A DNA stretch of 64,000 nt, from NCBI RefSeq assembly GCF_017916455.1, contig NZ_JAFMSY010000001.1, positions 744,001 through 808,000 of the forward strand. Direction: 5' to 3'. The notes under the pieces were generated by a model. The model did not search any database. It saw only the letters and a program-made list of their open reading frames with translations, and was not told the DNA's origin. A program made the translations under genes and the position numbers. Below, piece after piece: positions 52,349-60,829 of the stretch. Source of the stretch: Nocardioides xinjiangensis. GTDB taxonomy: Bacteria > Actinomycetota > Actinomycetes > Propionibacteriales > Nocardioidaceae. The first letter of the stretch is position 1, and each line of letters starts with the position of its first letter.

Positions 52349-53247
52349 AGCCCGGCGAAGAGGTCCTGCTCGAACCCGTCGGCGTCCACCGGTCCCGGGG
52401 TGCCCTTGACCAGGCGGTAGAACTCCTCCGCCCACCACGAGTGGCCGCTCTCGGCGCCGGAGAAGAACTCGCCGTCGGGCTCGACCTGGGTCCGGTGCTT
52501 GGCCAGGGCGTCCATCTTGCGCTGGACCGTGGCGGAGCCGTCGACCCGGGCGCTGATGAGCTCGTCGGGGGTCACGAAGGGCGGCAGCTTGCCGTCAGGC
52601 TCGAGGCCCTTGAACGTCTCGGTGTCGCCCGCCTCGCGCAGCTGGCGGAGGCTGTCGCGCATGCGCGACTCGCTCATCGCGGTCCAGTAGATCTTCGCGA
52701 CGTCGTGGGGCTCGCCGAGCTCGAGCTTGTAGGACGGGGCCGCCGCGAGCAGCGCGGCGTACATCGCCACCCGGTGGGCCTGGATGTGGTCGGGGTGGCC
52801 GTAGCCGCCGAACTGGTCGTAGGTGACGAGCACCTGCGGCCGGACCTCGCGGACGACCGTGACGAGCTCGTCGGCGGCCTCGTTGAGGTCGGCGGTCCAG
52901 AACGCGTTGTCGGGGATGGTCTCGGCGGGAACGGCGTGGCCCTCCGGGTGCCAGGCCATGCCGGAGTCGTGGAAGCGGCCGAACCCGCCGAGGAAGCGGT
53001 GGTCGGTGACGCCGAGGACCTTCATCGCCTCCTCGAGCTCGCCGCGACGGTGCTCGCCGAGACCGCCCTGCTCCTCGTAGGCGAGGTGGGCCAGCTCGGG
53101 CACCAGGACCTCGCCCATCTCGCCGGCGGTGCAGGTGACGAGGGTGACGCCGACGCCCTCGTCGACGTAGCGCGCCATGGTGGCGCCGTTGTTGATGCAC
53201 TCGTCGTCGGGGTGGGCGTGGACGAGCAGCATGCGGCGGTCGGTCAT
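52345..53247 (-). CDS. mshB: Mycothiol GlcNAc-Ins deacetylase
   Basis: 300 residues, LmbE/PIG-L zinc deacetylase. Zinc ligands lie in LLVHAHPDDECINNG (His and Asp-Asp) and GYGHPDHIQAH. The MshB-specific middle section has HRFLGGFGRFHDSGM. It removes acetyl from N-acetylglucosaminyl-inositol in mycothiol synthesis, so the organism makes mycothiol. The ATG follows TAGGCT with leaderless spacing, and the stop overlaps the DUF6113-like gene. Confidence 0.94.
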   Translation of the reverse strand: MTDRRMLLVHAHPDDECINNGATMARYVDEGVGVTLVTCTAGEMGEVLVPELAHLAYEEQGGLGEHRRGELEEAMKVLGVTDHRFLGGFGRFHDSGMAWHPEGHAVPAETIPDNAFWTADLNEAADELVTVVREVRPQVLVTYDQFGGYGHPDHIQAHRVAMYAALLAAAPSYKLELGEPHDVAKIYWTAMSESRMRDSLRQLREAGDTETFKGLEPDGKLPPFVTPDELISARVDGSATVQRKMDALAKHRTQVEPDGEFFSGAESGHSWWAEEFYRLVKGTPGPVDADGFEQDLFAGL

Positions 53248-53253
53248 GCCGCC

Positions 53254-53259
53254 AGCCTA
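53254..53259 (-). promoter_or_regulatory. Putative leaderless -10 element for mshB
   Basis: TAGGCT on the minus strand ends six bases before the mshB ATG at 53247. Confidence 0.45.
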
Positions 53260-53306
53260 GGAGCCGTCACCGACAGCACGGGACCGACCGGCCGCGGGAC
53301 GTGGGG

Positions 53307-53603
53307 TCAGGCCCGCTTGAGGCGTCGGGGCGCGTCCGGGAGGTCGACGGGCGCCGGCGGGACCGGCGCCGCCTCGGTCCCGAGGTCCGGGCGGGCGTCC
53401 TCCTCGTCGAGCCACCCGTCGTGGGTGTCGACCAGCACCTCCAGCATGAAGCCCGGGGCATCGCTCAGGACCGCCCACGGGTGGTCCTCGTCGTCGTCCT
53501 CCCCTGCCAGGCGCTCCCGCTCCAGGCGCGCCTCGAACCCGTCGGCCCGCAGCCGCGCCACGACCGCCCGCGCGTCGTCCTCGTCGAAGAAGATTGCCCT
53601 CAC
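53307..53603 (-). CDS. Small acidic protein of unknown function
   Basis: 98 residues: VRAIFFDEDDARAVVARLRA, then LERERLAGEDDDEDHPWAVL and LEVLVDTHDGWLDEED. The N-terminal alpha/beta segment resembles ferredoxin-like SPOR or DUF2007-type small domains, but the match is weak. It is very acidic, with a basic last few residues (RRLKRA). The GTG at 53603 removes an unrelated upstream stretch. It lies between the glycan cluster and mshB. Function is unknown. Confidence 0.65.
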   Translation of the reverse strand: MRAIFFDEDDARAVVARLRADGFEARLERERLAGEDDDEDHPWAVLSDAPGFMLEVLVDTHDGWLDEEDARPDLGTEAAPVPPAPVDLPDAPRRLKRA

Positions 53604-53648
53604 AGCCCCATGCTGCCACCTCACGCCCGCGGGAGAGGGGCCTGCGAC

Positions 53649-56600
53649 TCAGTCGCGCCGCTCCCACAGCGACACATCCGACACCTCGACCGCCCGGCAC
53701 CCGGCCGCGTCGAGCACCGTGAACGTGAGGGCGTCGACCCGGCGCGAGGCGCGCCAGAACGCCGACGAGTCGAGCGGCACGAGCTGGCGCCCGGGGACGG
53801 CGTCGAACGTCCGACCGGGAGCGTCGCCGAAGGTGCTCGGCGCCTCCCAGGACAAGCGGACGACCGGCGGCGTCGCGCCCGGGACCTCGGCCTCGCACCC
53901 CACGTCGAATGCGACCAGGCCGGCCCGGCGACCATCCGCGACCGCCGGCAGCGGCACCGTGAAGGAGGGCGAGGCAAGGTCGAGCCGCCCCGAGCCGTCG
54001 ACCTCCGACAGCTCCGAGATGCCGTCGATCGAGTCGAGAGACCCTCCCCACGACGCCGGCAGGCGGTCGAGGTCCTCGCGTCCGAACGCCCGCTCGAAGA
54101 GCCACGCGTGGTAGCGCTGCCGGTCGACGTCGCCGGCGGCGACGGTGACCGTGCGGTCGGCAGCCGCAGACAGGGCGTCGGGAAGGCGCCGGTCCAGGCC
54201 GATCACGCCGCCCGCCGCCCGCGAGGTGACGCGCCTGCTCGAGCCGTCGGGGAGGACGAGGGTCGCCCCGTCCTCGAGGACCAGGGCGGCTGCGGGGTCG
54301 GCGAGCCGGACGGCCGACGAGGTCCGGGAGACTCCGCGGTCCCACTCGGCGTCGGAGGTGTCGTCGAGCGACAGGCTCACCGGCTGGTCGGCACTCTGAG
54401 GGGGCTTCCGCCCGCGCAGACCCAGGATGAAGCCGTCCTGCTCGTAGGGAGTGTAGGCGCTCTCGAGGTAGCGGGCGAGGAGAGGTGTGCGCAGGGCGAG
54501 CCCGCCACCGTCATGGACGATGTTCCCGAGCGGCTGGAGCAGCACGGCGACCGGGGGACGGGACCGGCGGAGCTCACGGATGGTCCTGCGCTGGTCGGCC
54601 GGGAGGGGGGCGTTGTAGGCAGCCGTCACCTTCACCGCCGGGCGCCGGCCGAGGTAGTAGTACTGCGCGTTGCGCGAGGTGGCGTCGTAGTAGGGCGCTC
54701 CTGGGGCGAGCTCCTCGTCGAGGATGCGGCCCAGGCGGACGGTCTGGTCGAGGTTCAGCGGATCCCCGGGTGCGGCGCGGCCCCAGCCGGGCAGGCCCAC
54801 CTCGGAGCCGTCGACGAGATCGCCCGACGCGACGAACGGCTGCGCCGCCGCGAGCACGCTGGCCGGCTGCACGACCCACCCGAAGAGGCCGGAGGCGGCG
54901 GCGAGGAGTCCGAGGGCCAGCGCTGCGCGGCCGCTCGGGCGGAGACGACCCCACACCAGAGCCGGGATCACCAGGGCGAGGACGAACGACGTCATCAGGC
55001 CGGCGCGGGACACGCCGCCGGGGTCCACGCGTCCCATGACGTAGGGCAGCACGCCGCCGACGAACAGGGCCAGGAAGACGGTCCGAGCAAGCACCTCGCC
55101 GCGCCACCGGCGGGCGCGGAGCTCCGCCAGCGCCACGAGGCTGCACAGCACGAGGCCCACCACCCAGAGCATGCGGAGCACGTCCACGAGCAACGGTGTG
55201 CCGCCGCCGCCGACGAGAACGGGGTCCCACGGGATGCCGTACGCCGCCGTATTGACCTCCGCGTTGCTGAGGACGTACGTCAGAGCGGCCGCCAGCATGG
55301 CACCGAGCGGCGTCATCACGGCGAGGAGTCCCACCAACGCCACGGCGGCGGCCGGCAGCGCCAGCCGTGCGATCCCGCCGCTGGTGAGCAGATCAACAGC
55401 CGACTTCACGGCCAGAGCGCCGGCGGCGATCGCAAGCACCAACCCCTGGGCCGGCGCTGCCAGCACGAGCACCGGGGTCCCGACCACCCAGACGACGAGC
55501 CACCACTGCGGACGGGCGCGCAGTCGCGGCGACACCAGGAGCCAGCCGACGGCAACCAGGAACGCCCACGTGAGACCGCTGAGGGGCGGCAGCCCGCTGA
55601 CGGTGGGTCCGGCCCCGACGACCGTCACCAGGCCGGCGAGCACCAGGCTGCCGCTCGCCCACAGGACGACCAGGAAGATCACCGCGGCGAGCAGCGCCGA
55701 GAACAGGCGGACCGATTCCGTGTGTGCGGCGGCGGACCCGTCGAAGAACAGGGAGGCAAGGAGCGCCGCGGCGTCGTCCTGCGCCAACCCGTGGGCGGGC
55801 TGGTGGTCGATGTACGGGAGCTCGCCCGCGCGGTAGCGGAACCAGCCGATGAGCGCCTCGCCGTAGTGGTAGTCGTCCGGGCTGACGACGGGTGGGCGCG
55901 TGGCGCCGTACATGGCGGCCAGGAGGATCGGCAGCGCTGCTGCCGGCGAGAGCGGCCGTCCGCCCTGGTCGCGCTCGTCCGCCCCGGCGCGAGGGCGCAG
56001 GCGCAGCGCACAGAGGACCACGCCGGCTGCTGCGACGATCCAGCACAAGATCATCAGCCCGGGGCTGGAGTCGTAGGTGTCGACCGATCCATCGGGAAGC
56101 CGCAGCCGTGCCGGCTGCAGGGCGAGCACCAGCAGCGGCATGGCGCACTGCGGCAGGCCGACGAACCACCGCCGCACCGGCTCGGCGCCATCGCCCCGCC
56201 GGGCCCTCCACAGCTCATGGATCGCAGCTCCGGCGCCGAAGGCCCCGACGAGAGCCGGCAGGGGCAGATCGGCCACGAGCTCCGCCACCCCGAGCGTCGT
56301 ACGGGAGAGCGCGGCGGTCATAGCGACCGGGACCAAGGCCCAGAGCAGGCACCCGAGCACCGAGGTGGATGCCGCCAGCGGCGTCAGGACAGTCCCGGCG
56401 CGCCGGGTCAGGAGCGTCTCGAGGGAGATCGCGAGACCCGCGACGACCGCCAGCCCGACCATGCTCGCGGAGAGGCTGAGCCCGAGGGCGAGAGCGCCCA
56501 GGGCGACCGCGCCCGGGCACGCCCACCAGAGCAGATGCGTGGCGAGGCCAGCACGTCGTCGAGCGTCGGTCTGGGCGCTGAGGGCCGCCGTGACGGCGAG

Positions 56601-56849
56601 GCCGACGAGCACCCCGGCGACCACGCCGAGGGGCAGCGCGACGACGTCGCCGCCCTTGCGGCCGCCACCGAAGGAGAGCCCACCCGCCACCAGCCCGGTG
56701 AAGTGCTGGGCCGGCTGCACGCTGAGCGCGGCCGCCACGACGAGGACGCCGGCCAACGTGCCGTGCACGGCGGCGGCGAAGCGCCCGAGAAGGCCCGCAG
56801 CCGGAGCGACCGGTGTGCGCGCCGACCGGTCAGCCACAGCGTGCCTCAC
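53649..56849 (-). CDS. Large GT-C-like polytopic membrane protein
   Basis: 1066 residues. About 18-20 hydrophobic segments fill residues 20-650, followed by a soluble C-terminal part of some 400 residues with mostly beta pattern and ending VSDVSLWERRD. The first large loop after the fifth to sixth helices carries VVSPDDYHYGEALIGWFRYR and AGELPYIDHQPAHGLAQDD, the acidic-loop arrangement of GT-C glycosyltransferases that use lipid-linked sugars outside the membrane. No closer family was recognised. The GTG overlaps the stop of the upstream GT2 gene (GTGA). It is the last gene of the cluster and the likely transferase. Confidence 0.7.
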   Translation of the reverse strand: MRHAVADRSARTPVAPAAGLLGRFAAAVHGTLAGVLVVAAALSVQPAQHFTGLVAGGLSFGGGRKGGDVVALPLGVVAGVLVGLAVTAALSAQTDARRRAGLATHLLWWACPGAVALGALALGLSLSASMVGLAVVAGLAISLETLLTRRAGTVLTPLAASTSVLGCLLWALVPVAMTAALSRTTLGVAELVADLPLPALVGAFGAGAAIHELWRARRGDGAEPVRRWFVGLPQCAMPLLVLALQPARLRLPDGSVDTYDSSPGLMILCWIVAAAGVVLCALRLRPRAGADERDQGGRPLSPAAALPILLAAMYGATRPPVVSPDDYHYGEALIGWFRYRAGELPYIDHQPAHGLAQDDAAALLASLFFDGSAAAHTESVRLFSALLAAVIFLVVLWASGSLVLAGLVTVVGAGPTVSGLPPLSGLTWAFLVAVGWLLVSPRLRARPQWWLVVWVVGTPVLVLAAPAQGLVLAIAAGALAVKSAVDLLTSGGIARLALPAAAVALVGLLAVMTPLGAMLAAALTYVLSNAEVNTAAYGIPWDPVLVGGGGTPLLVDVLRMLWVVGLVLCSLVALAELRARRWRGEVLARTVFLALFVGGVLPYVMGRVDPGGVSRAGLMTSFVLALVIPALVWGRLRPSGRAALALGLLAAASGLFGWVVQPASVLAAAQPFVASGDLVDGSEVGLPGWGRAAPGDPLNLDQTVRLGRILDEELAPGAPYYDATSRNAQYYYLGRRPAVKVTAAYNAPLPADQRRTIRELRRSRPPVAVLLQPLGNIVHDGGGLALRTPLLARYLESAYTPYEQDGFILGLRGRKPPQSADQPVSLSLDDTSDAEWDRGVSRTSSAVRLADPAAALVLEDGATLVLPDGSSRRVTSRAAGGVIGLDRRLPDALSAAADRTVTVAAGDVDRQRYHAWLFERAFGREDLDRLPASWGGSLDSIDGISELSEVDGSGRLDLASPSFTVPLPAVADGRRAGLVAFDVGCEAEVPGATPPVVRLSWEAPSTFGDAPGRTFDAVPGRQLVPLDSSAFWRASRRVDALTFTVLDAAGCRAVEVSDVSLWERRD

Positions 56850-57637
56850 GGGTTGTACCTGCCGGTGCAGGCGCGGGCGAGCGTCCGGAGCAGGTCGACG
56901 TTGCCGGACAGGCCGCTGATCTTGGTGGGAACCTCCCCCTGGGGGTAGACCCGGCTGGTGGGCAGCTCGACGCAGCGGTAGCCCAGGCGAGGCACGCGAT
57001 AGCTCAGGTAGGCGAGCAGCTCGTAGGACTGGAACACGTCGCGGAACGGCGCCACGCGGGGGTCGCGCAGGACCTCGCTCCGGTAGCCCCGGAAGCCCTG
57101 GGTCGTGTCCGTCCAGCGGTGCCGGGACGCCAGGGACAGGACGGGGGCGTGGATCGAGCGGATCGCGAGGTGTCGAAGGCGGGGGGTGTTTACCGACGTC
57201 CCCCCGGGGACGAAGCGCGACGCCTGCACGAAGTGCACCCCCTCCCGCATAGCTGCGACGAACGCCGCGATCGGAGAGGGGTCGTCCTTGTCGTTGCCGT
57301 CGATGGTGACGATGCCGTCATAGCCCTCGTCGAGCGCAAAGGCGTAGGCGCAGCGCAGCTGGGCGCTCAGCCTGCCCGGACCCGTCTTCCGCAACATGCC
57401 CGAGACCATCGTCTCGTCGAGGAGCGCAGGCGACAGCGACCCGTCCGTCGACCCGCCGTCGGCGATGATGACGTCGGCGGTGTCCGGGACACCCAGCGCC
57501 GCCATGCGGTGCAGCAGCGAGGCGATGCGCTCCCCCTCGTTGATCACCGGGACCACGACGCAGTAGTCGTGACGACGGCCCTCCCACCGTTCGACCCGGT
57601 GTGCGGGGACCTGCCAGTTCGTGCGGTCGTGTGCCAT
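56846..57637 (-). CDS. Family 2 glycosyltransferase (soluble)
   Basis: 263 residues. The GT-A fold shows VVVPVINEGERIASLLHRM, VIIADGGSTDGSLSP and IDGNDKDDPSPIAAF as the DxD-like metal site. FVQASRFVPGGTSVNTP and TTQGFRGYRSEVLRDPRV resemble polyprenyl-phosphate sugar synthases, but no membrane helices are present. It should transfer a sugar from a nucleotide donor to a lipid or growing glycan on the cytoplasmic side. GTGA overlap with the GT-C-like gene. Confidence 0.85.
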   Translation of the reverse strand: MAHDRTNWQVPAHRVERWEGRRHDYCVVVPVINEGERIASLLHRMAALGVPDTADVIIADGGSTDGSLSPALLDETMVSGMLRKTGPGRLSAQLRCAYAFALDEGYDGIVTIDGNDKDDPSPIAAFVAAMREGVHFVQASRFVPGGTSVNTPRLRHLAIRSIHAPVLSLASRHRWTDTTQGFRGYRSEVLRDPRVAPFRDVFQSYELLAYLSYRVPRLGYRCVELPTSRVYPQGEVPTKISGLSGNVDLLRTLARACTGRYNP

Positions 57638-57645
57638 CGGTCCCC

Positions 57646-58002
57646 CTAGACGGACTTGAGTGAGATCAGGGTCACGCCCGCGACCACCAGCAGGATGCCG
57701 ACGACGGTCGAGACCGGCAGCGGCTCTCTGAAGAAGACCACCGACCCGATCGCCACTGCCGCGATGGCCCCGGACGTGAGGATGGGGTGGGCGACGTTGA
57801 TCGGCAGGCTCGTGAGTGACGCGGCGTAGACCAGGAACGCGGCACCGTAGAGGAACAAGCCGGTCCAGAAGGGCCAGTTGAGCAGGGCGGCCACGGGGTC
57901 GGACAGGGACGGCATCGTCCGTGGCGCCGTCACCGCCCGCTTGACGAGCAGGCTCGCGGCGGCGTTGGACAGGATGCCGCTGAGCAGCAGGACCCACCTC
58001 AC
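57646..58002 (-). CDS. EamA/SMR-type small membrane transporter
   Basis: 118 residues with four helices: WVLLLSGILSNAAASLLVKR, FWTGLFLYGAAFLVYAASL, NVAHPILTSGAIAAVAIGSV and VVGILLVVAGVTLISLK. The length and layout fit half-size EamA/SMR proteins such as ArnE/ArnF, which flip lipid-linked sugars. The GTG overlaps the isomerase stop (GTGA). As part of the glycan cluster, a flippase for the undecaprenyl-linked sugar is likely (inference). Confidence 0.8.
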   Translation of the reverse strand: MRWVLLLSGILSNAAASLLVKRAVTAPRTMPSLSDPVAALLNWPFWTGLFLYGAAFLVYAASLTSLPINVAHPILTSGAIAAVAIGSVVFFREPLPVSTVVGILLVVAGVTLISLKSV

Positions 58003-58820
58003 GCGGCACCCCCGTAGGTCGAGACGGCGAAGTCCGCGGCCCGCTCCACGGACGCGGTCGCCGGCTCGTCGGTCGTCATAACCATCTCGATGCAGGCGAC
58101 CCGATCGGCGAGGGCGGCCCGCAGCGCTGCCGGCGCTCGGCGGTGATCGCTCGCACCGTCGCCCAAGGGGGCCAGGCCCGGCTCGCTGAGGTGGACGTGA
58201 CCCACGAGGTCGGCCACCTCGTCCACGACGAGCGGCACGTCCTCCTCGTTCATGGCGCAGGCCCCCAGGTCGAGCTGCATGCGGATCGCCTCGTGGGCCA
58301 CGAGCCGGACGATGCGAGCGGTCTCCGACGACGTCGTCATGAAGTTGGCTCCGTAGGCCTCCGGGTTGGGCTCGAGCGTGATGCGCACCCTGTGGCGCTG
58401 CGCTCGGTCACCGAGCTGCCGGAAGAACTCGACGGCGATGGCATCCGTCGCGTCGTCGGCGAGGCCGGAACGGTCGCGGTTGCGCGGCGACCCGAAGACG
58501 AGGTGCCGTGCTCCGAGCCCGCCACCCACGCGGCAGACCGCGTCGAGGTAGTCGATCATCCGTGCCCTGACCGACGGGGGACCGAACAGGTTGAGACCAG
58601 CGGTCCCGAAGAGCAGCGACTGCATCCCGACGATCTCCAGGCCGCGCGCGTCCCAGGCGCTCCTGACCGACGCGACCTCGGAGTCGGACACGGTCGTCAC
58701 GTCCTCGAAGTACTTGCCCGGCGCGACGTCGACGGCGTCGATCCCGCGCTCGCGGAGCAGGGCGGCGACCCGCTGGTCGTCCTCGGGCGCCCACGCGATG
58801 TTGGAGATGCTGATCCTCAT
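57999..58820 (-). CDS. Sugar phosphate isomerase/epimerase (AP endonuclease 2 fold)
   Basis: 273 residues, TIM-barrel of the xylose-isomerase-like family: ISISNIAWAPEDDQRVA, GMQSLLFGTAGLNLFGP, ARHLVFGSPRNRDRSG, RITLEPNPEAYGANFM with the metal Glu, MQLDLGACAMNEE and GHVHLSEPGLAPLG with further metal ligands. The barrel and ligands appear intact. It likely isomerises or epimerises the sugar used in the cluster. ATG overlaps the stop of the SDR gene (ATGA). Confidence 0.82.
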   Translation of the reverse strand: MRISISNIAWAPEDDQRVAALLRERGIDAVDVAPGKYFEDVTTVSDSEVASVRSAWDARGLEIVGMQSLLFGTAGLNLFGPPSVRARMIDYLDAVCRVGGGLGARHLVFGSPRNRDRSGLADDATDAIAVEFFRQLGDRAQRHRVRITLEPNPEAYGANFMTTSSETARIVRLVAHEAIRMQLDLGACAMNEEDVPLVVDEVADLVGHVHLSEPGLAPLGDGASDHRRAPAALRAALADRVACIEMVMTTDEPATASVERAADFAVSTYGGAA

Positions 58821-59599
58821 GAGGCCGGCTCCGCGGCCGCTGCGGCGCTCTGCGCGTAGGACCTCACGGCCATGATCGTGTCGGCGGCCGAGTAGTGGTA
58901 GTCGCCGGTTCCGCGGACGACGTCCGCGTGCCGCGTGCGGAAGTCGTAGCGGGCCACGGGGCGCGCGAGGTGGTTCTCGAAGGGGCGCCCGAAGCCGAGC
59001 CGCGCGACGGTGGCGACGTCGACCGGCTCCGCCGTCAGGTGCACCAGGGACAGGCCGGCCCCGAGCGCCGAGTCGATGTCCCACCACAGGTTGACCATCG
59101 GGTAGAACTGGAACACGCCGCGCGAGTCGACGGCGTCCAGATTGTTGTCGTGGAGCAGGTCGAAGATCACGTTCTTCCGCAGGCCCGGGCCCACGAGGCC
59201 CGGCAGTCGCACGACCAGGTGGCGATCGAATCTCTCCTGCACGAACTCCTCGAGCCGGCGCCTGTTGGCGCCGTAGGCGTGGAGTCCGTCGGTCCGCACC
59301 ACGCTCGACTCGTCGACCCCGGTGGGGTCACCGAAGACGTCGACGGTGCTGATGAGCACGAACCGCTCGGACGTGACGCGGTCGAGGTGCTCGATGAGGC
59401 CGTCGATGGTCCGACGGTCGGCGTCGGGATCGGCGTTGGCCTTCCACTTCTGCGCGGGCGCCCCGGCGCAGACGACCGTCTCGAAGGCCCCACCGTCGAT
59501 ACCCGCGATGTCGGACGACCGGAACTGGTGCTCGAAGCCCCGCTGCCGCTTCAGGGTCGACCCGACGAAGCCCGAGTGCCCGATGAGCGCCGACGTCAC
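58817..59599 (-). CDS. NAD-dependent epimerase/dehydratase-like SDR protein
   Basis: 260 residues. The nucleotide-binding loop is ALIGHSGFVGSTLKR, then VLISTVDVFGDPTGVDE and YGANRRRLEEFV. In extended SDRs the active pair is YxxxK; here the residue four after Tyr is Arg, a conservative but unusual change. The mid-region VVRLPGLVGPGLRKNVIFDL and the C-terminal YDFRTRHADVVRGTGDYHYS are typical of sugar-modifying members. It probably acts on a nucleotide sugar. Ends in an ATGA overlap with the isomerase. Confidence 0.78.
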   Translation of the reverse strand: MTSALIGHSGFVGSTLKRQRGFEHQFRSSDIAGIDGGAFETVVCAGAPAQKWKANADPDADRRTIDGLIEHLDRVTSERFVLISTVDVFGDPTGVDESSVVRTDGLHAYGANRRRLEEFVQERFDRHLVVRLPGLVGPGLRKNVIFDLLHDNNLDAVDSRGVFQFYPMVNLWWDIDSALGAGLSLVHLTAEPVDVATVARLGFGRPFENHLARPVARYDFRTRHADVVRGTGDYHYSAADTIMAVRSYAQSAAAAAEPAS

Positions 59600-59659
59600 G
59601 AGCGGGAGCCCCTGAGCCGGGGGGCGCCGCTCGTGCCTGCGTGTGGCAGGCGCGGGGGG

Positions 59660-60829
59660 TCACAGGGCGTAGGCATCGAGTTCCTCCAGGACGTCGTAGA
59701 TGTTGTCGATCTTGCCGCCGAGCACCGAGAAGAAGCCCGGGAGGTCGGCGTTGCTCTCGAAGAGGATCGGCCGGGCGTCGTTGGCCTCATTCTTCATCAG
59801 CACGGTCTTCACCTCGAACAGGGACTCCACGTACGACGCGTCCGCGATGCCGGGCATGTACCGAGCGACGTCCCGCAGCATCCACGCCGCCCGGGTCCCA
59901 CCCTCGTAGTCGCTGAGCCGGCCGTAGGGGTCGATGCCCGGTCGGTCGACCCACTGCAGGTGCGGCGTGTAGCGCACATGCGTGAGCGTGTGCAGCTGCC
60001 TGGCGGGGAAGGGCATCATCGAGTAGAACGGCCCGTCCATGACGGTGACCCCGATGTCGCGGAGCGGGTGGGGCAGGTCGAGCAGCGCGATCTCGGTGAT
60101 CTCCTGCTTGAGACCGGTGCGCACACCGCCGAAGTCGCCGGCGATCTGATTCAGCCCTGCGTAGGTGCAGTTGAAGGCCAACCGGGTCACCAGGATGTCC
60201 TCGGCCGCCGTGGCGCCGCCGGGGGTCCGGACACCCTCCTCGCCCGACTCGACGTGGACGACGAGCTCGTGCTCCGACGCGCGCCTCACCGCCGTCGCTC
60301 GCGTCGACAGCCGCACCTCGACCCCGCACCTCGCCAGCTCCTCGCGAGCCCACGCCGCGAGGACGGATGCGTCGAACGCCCACTCCTGCACGTCGAAGAC
60401 CGACTCCACCAGCCGCGGCGCGAACAGGGACGCGACCGCCTCGTCTGCCGGACGGAGGGACGCTCCGATCTCGCGGCAGAACCGGACGAACTGCCTCGAG
60501 GTGACCTTGGAGTTGCGGCGCGCGATGGCGTAGGTCTTGGTGAAGTCGCGCTTCACCGCGTCCGGCCAGTCCGCGACGAACCTCGGCAGGTTGACCCGGC
60601 TGCGGAACGCCGTGGTGAAGCTGCGCGGGTAGTGGTAGCCGTTGTGCACGCGCGCCTGATTGTTGAACGACGCGCGGCTGAGCAGGCGTGGCTCCCTCTC
60701 GACCACGCACACCCGTTCCAGCCCCCGTTGTCGGACGAGGTAGGCGGCGATGCATGCCCCGTAGAACCCGCCCCCCACCACGACCGCGTCCCACGTGCCG
60801 CCCCGTGGGGGTGCGGCCGCGTCACTCAT
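59660..60829 (-). CDS. FAD-dependent oxidoreductase (DadA-like)
   Basis: 389 residues. The FAD loop is VVVGGGFYGACIAAYLVRQ, followed by LLSRASFNNQARVHNGYHYP, a segment I associate with oxidoreductases of polysaccharide clusters. FNCTYAGLNQIAGD and the C-terminal LPGFFSVLGGKIDNIYDVL complete the second FAD contact. It should oxidise an alcohol or amine on a small molecule, probably the sugar or its carrier (inference). The start overlaps the end of the upstream GT2 gene by eight bases; 60 non-coding bases separate it from the SDR gene. Confidence 0.8.
   Translation of the reverse strand: MSDAAAPPRGGTWDAVVVGGGFYGACIAAYLVRQRGLERVCVVEREPRLLSRASFNNQARVHNGYHYPRSFTTAFRSRVNLPRFVADWPDAVKRDFTKTYAIARRNSKVTSRQFVRFCREIGASLRPADEAVASLFAPRLVESVFDVQEWAFDASVLAAWAREELARCGVEVRLSTRATAVRRASEHELVVHVESGEEGVRTPGGATAAEDILVTRLAFNCTYAGLNQIAGDFGGVRTGLKQEITEIALLDLPHPLRDIGVTVMDGPFYSMMPFPARQLHTLTHVRYTPHLQWVDRPGIDPYGRLSDYEGGTRAAWMLRDVARYMPGIADASYVESLFEVKTVLMKNEANDARPILFESNADLPGFFSVLGGKIDNIYDVLEELDAYAL

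Noticed and set aside
53301..56948. 1215-residue plus-strand open frame opposite the GT-C-like gene
   Set aside because: Rich in His, Gln, Arg and Asp with no ordered motifs, the expected antisense of a hydrophobic membrane protein.
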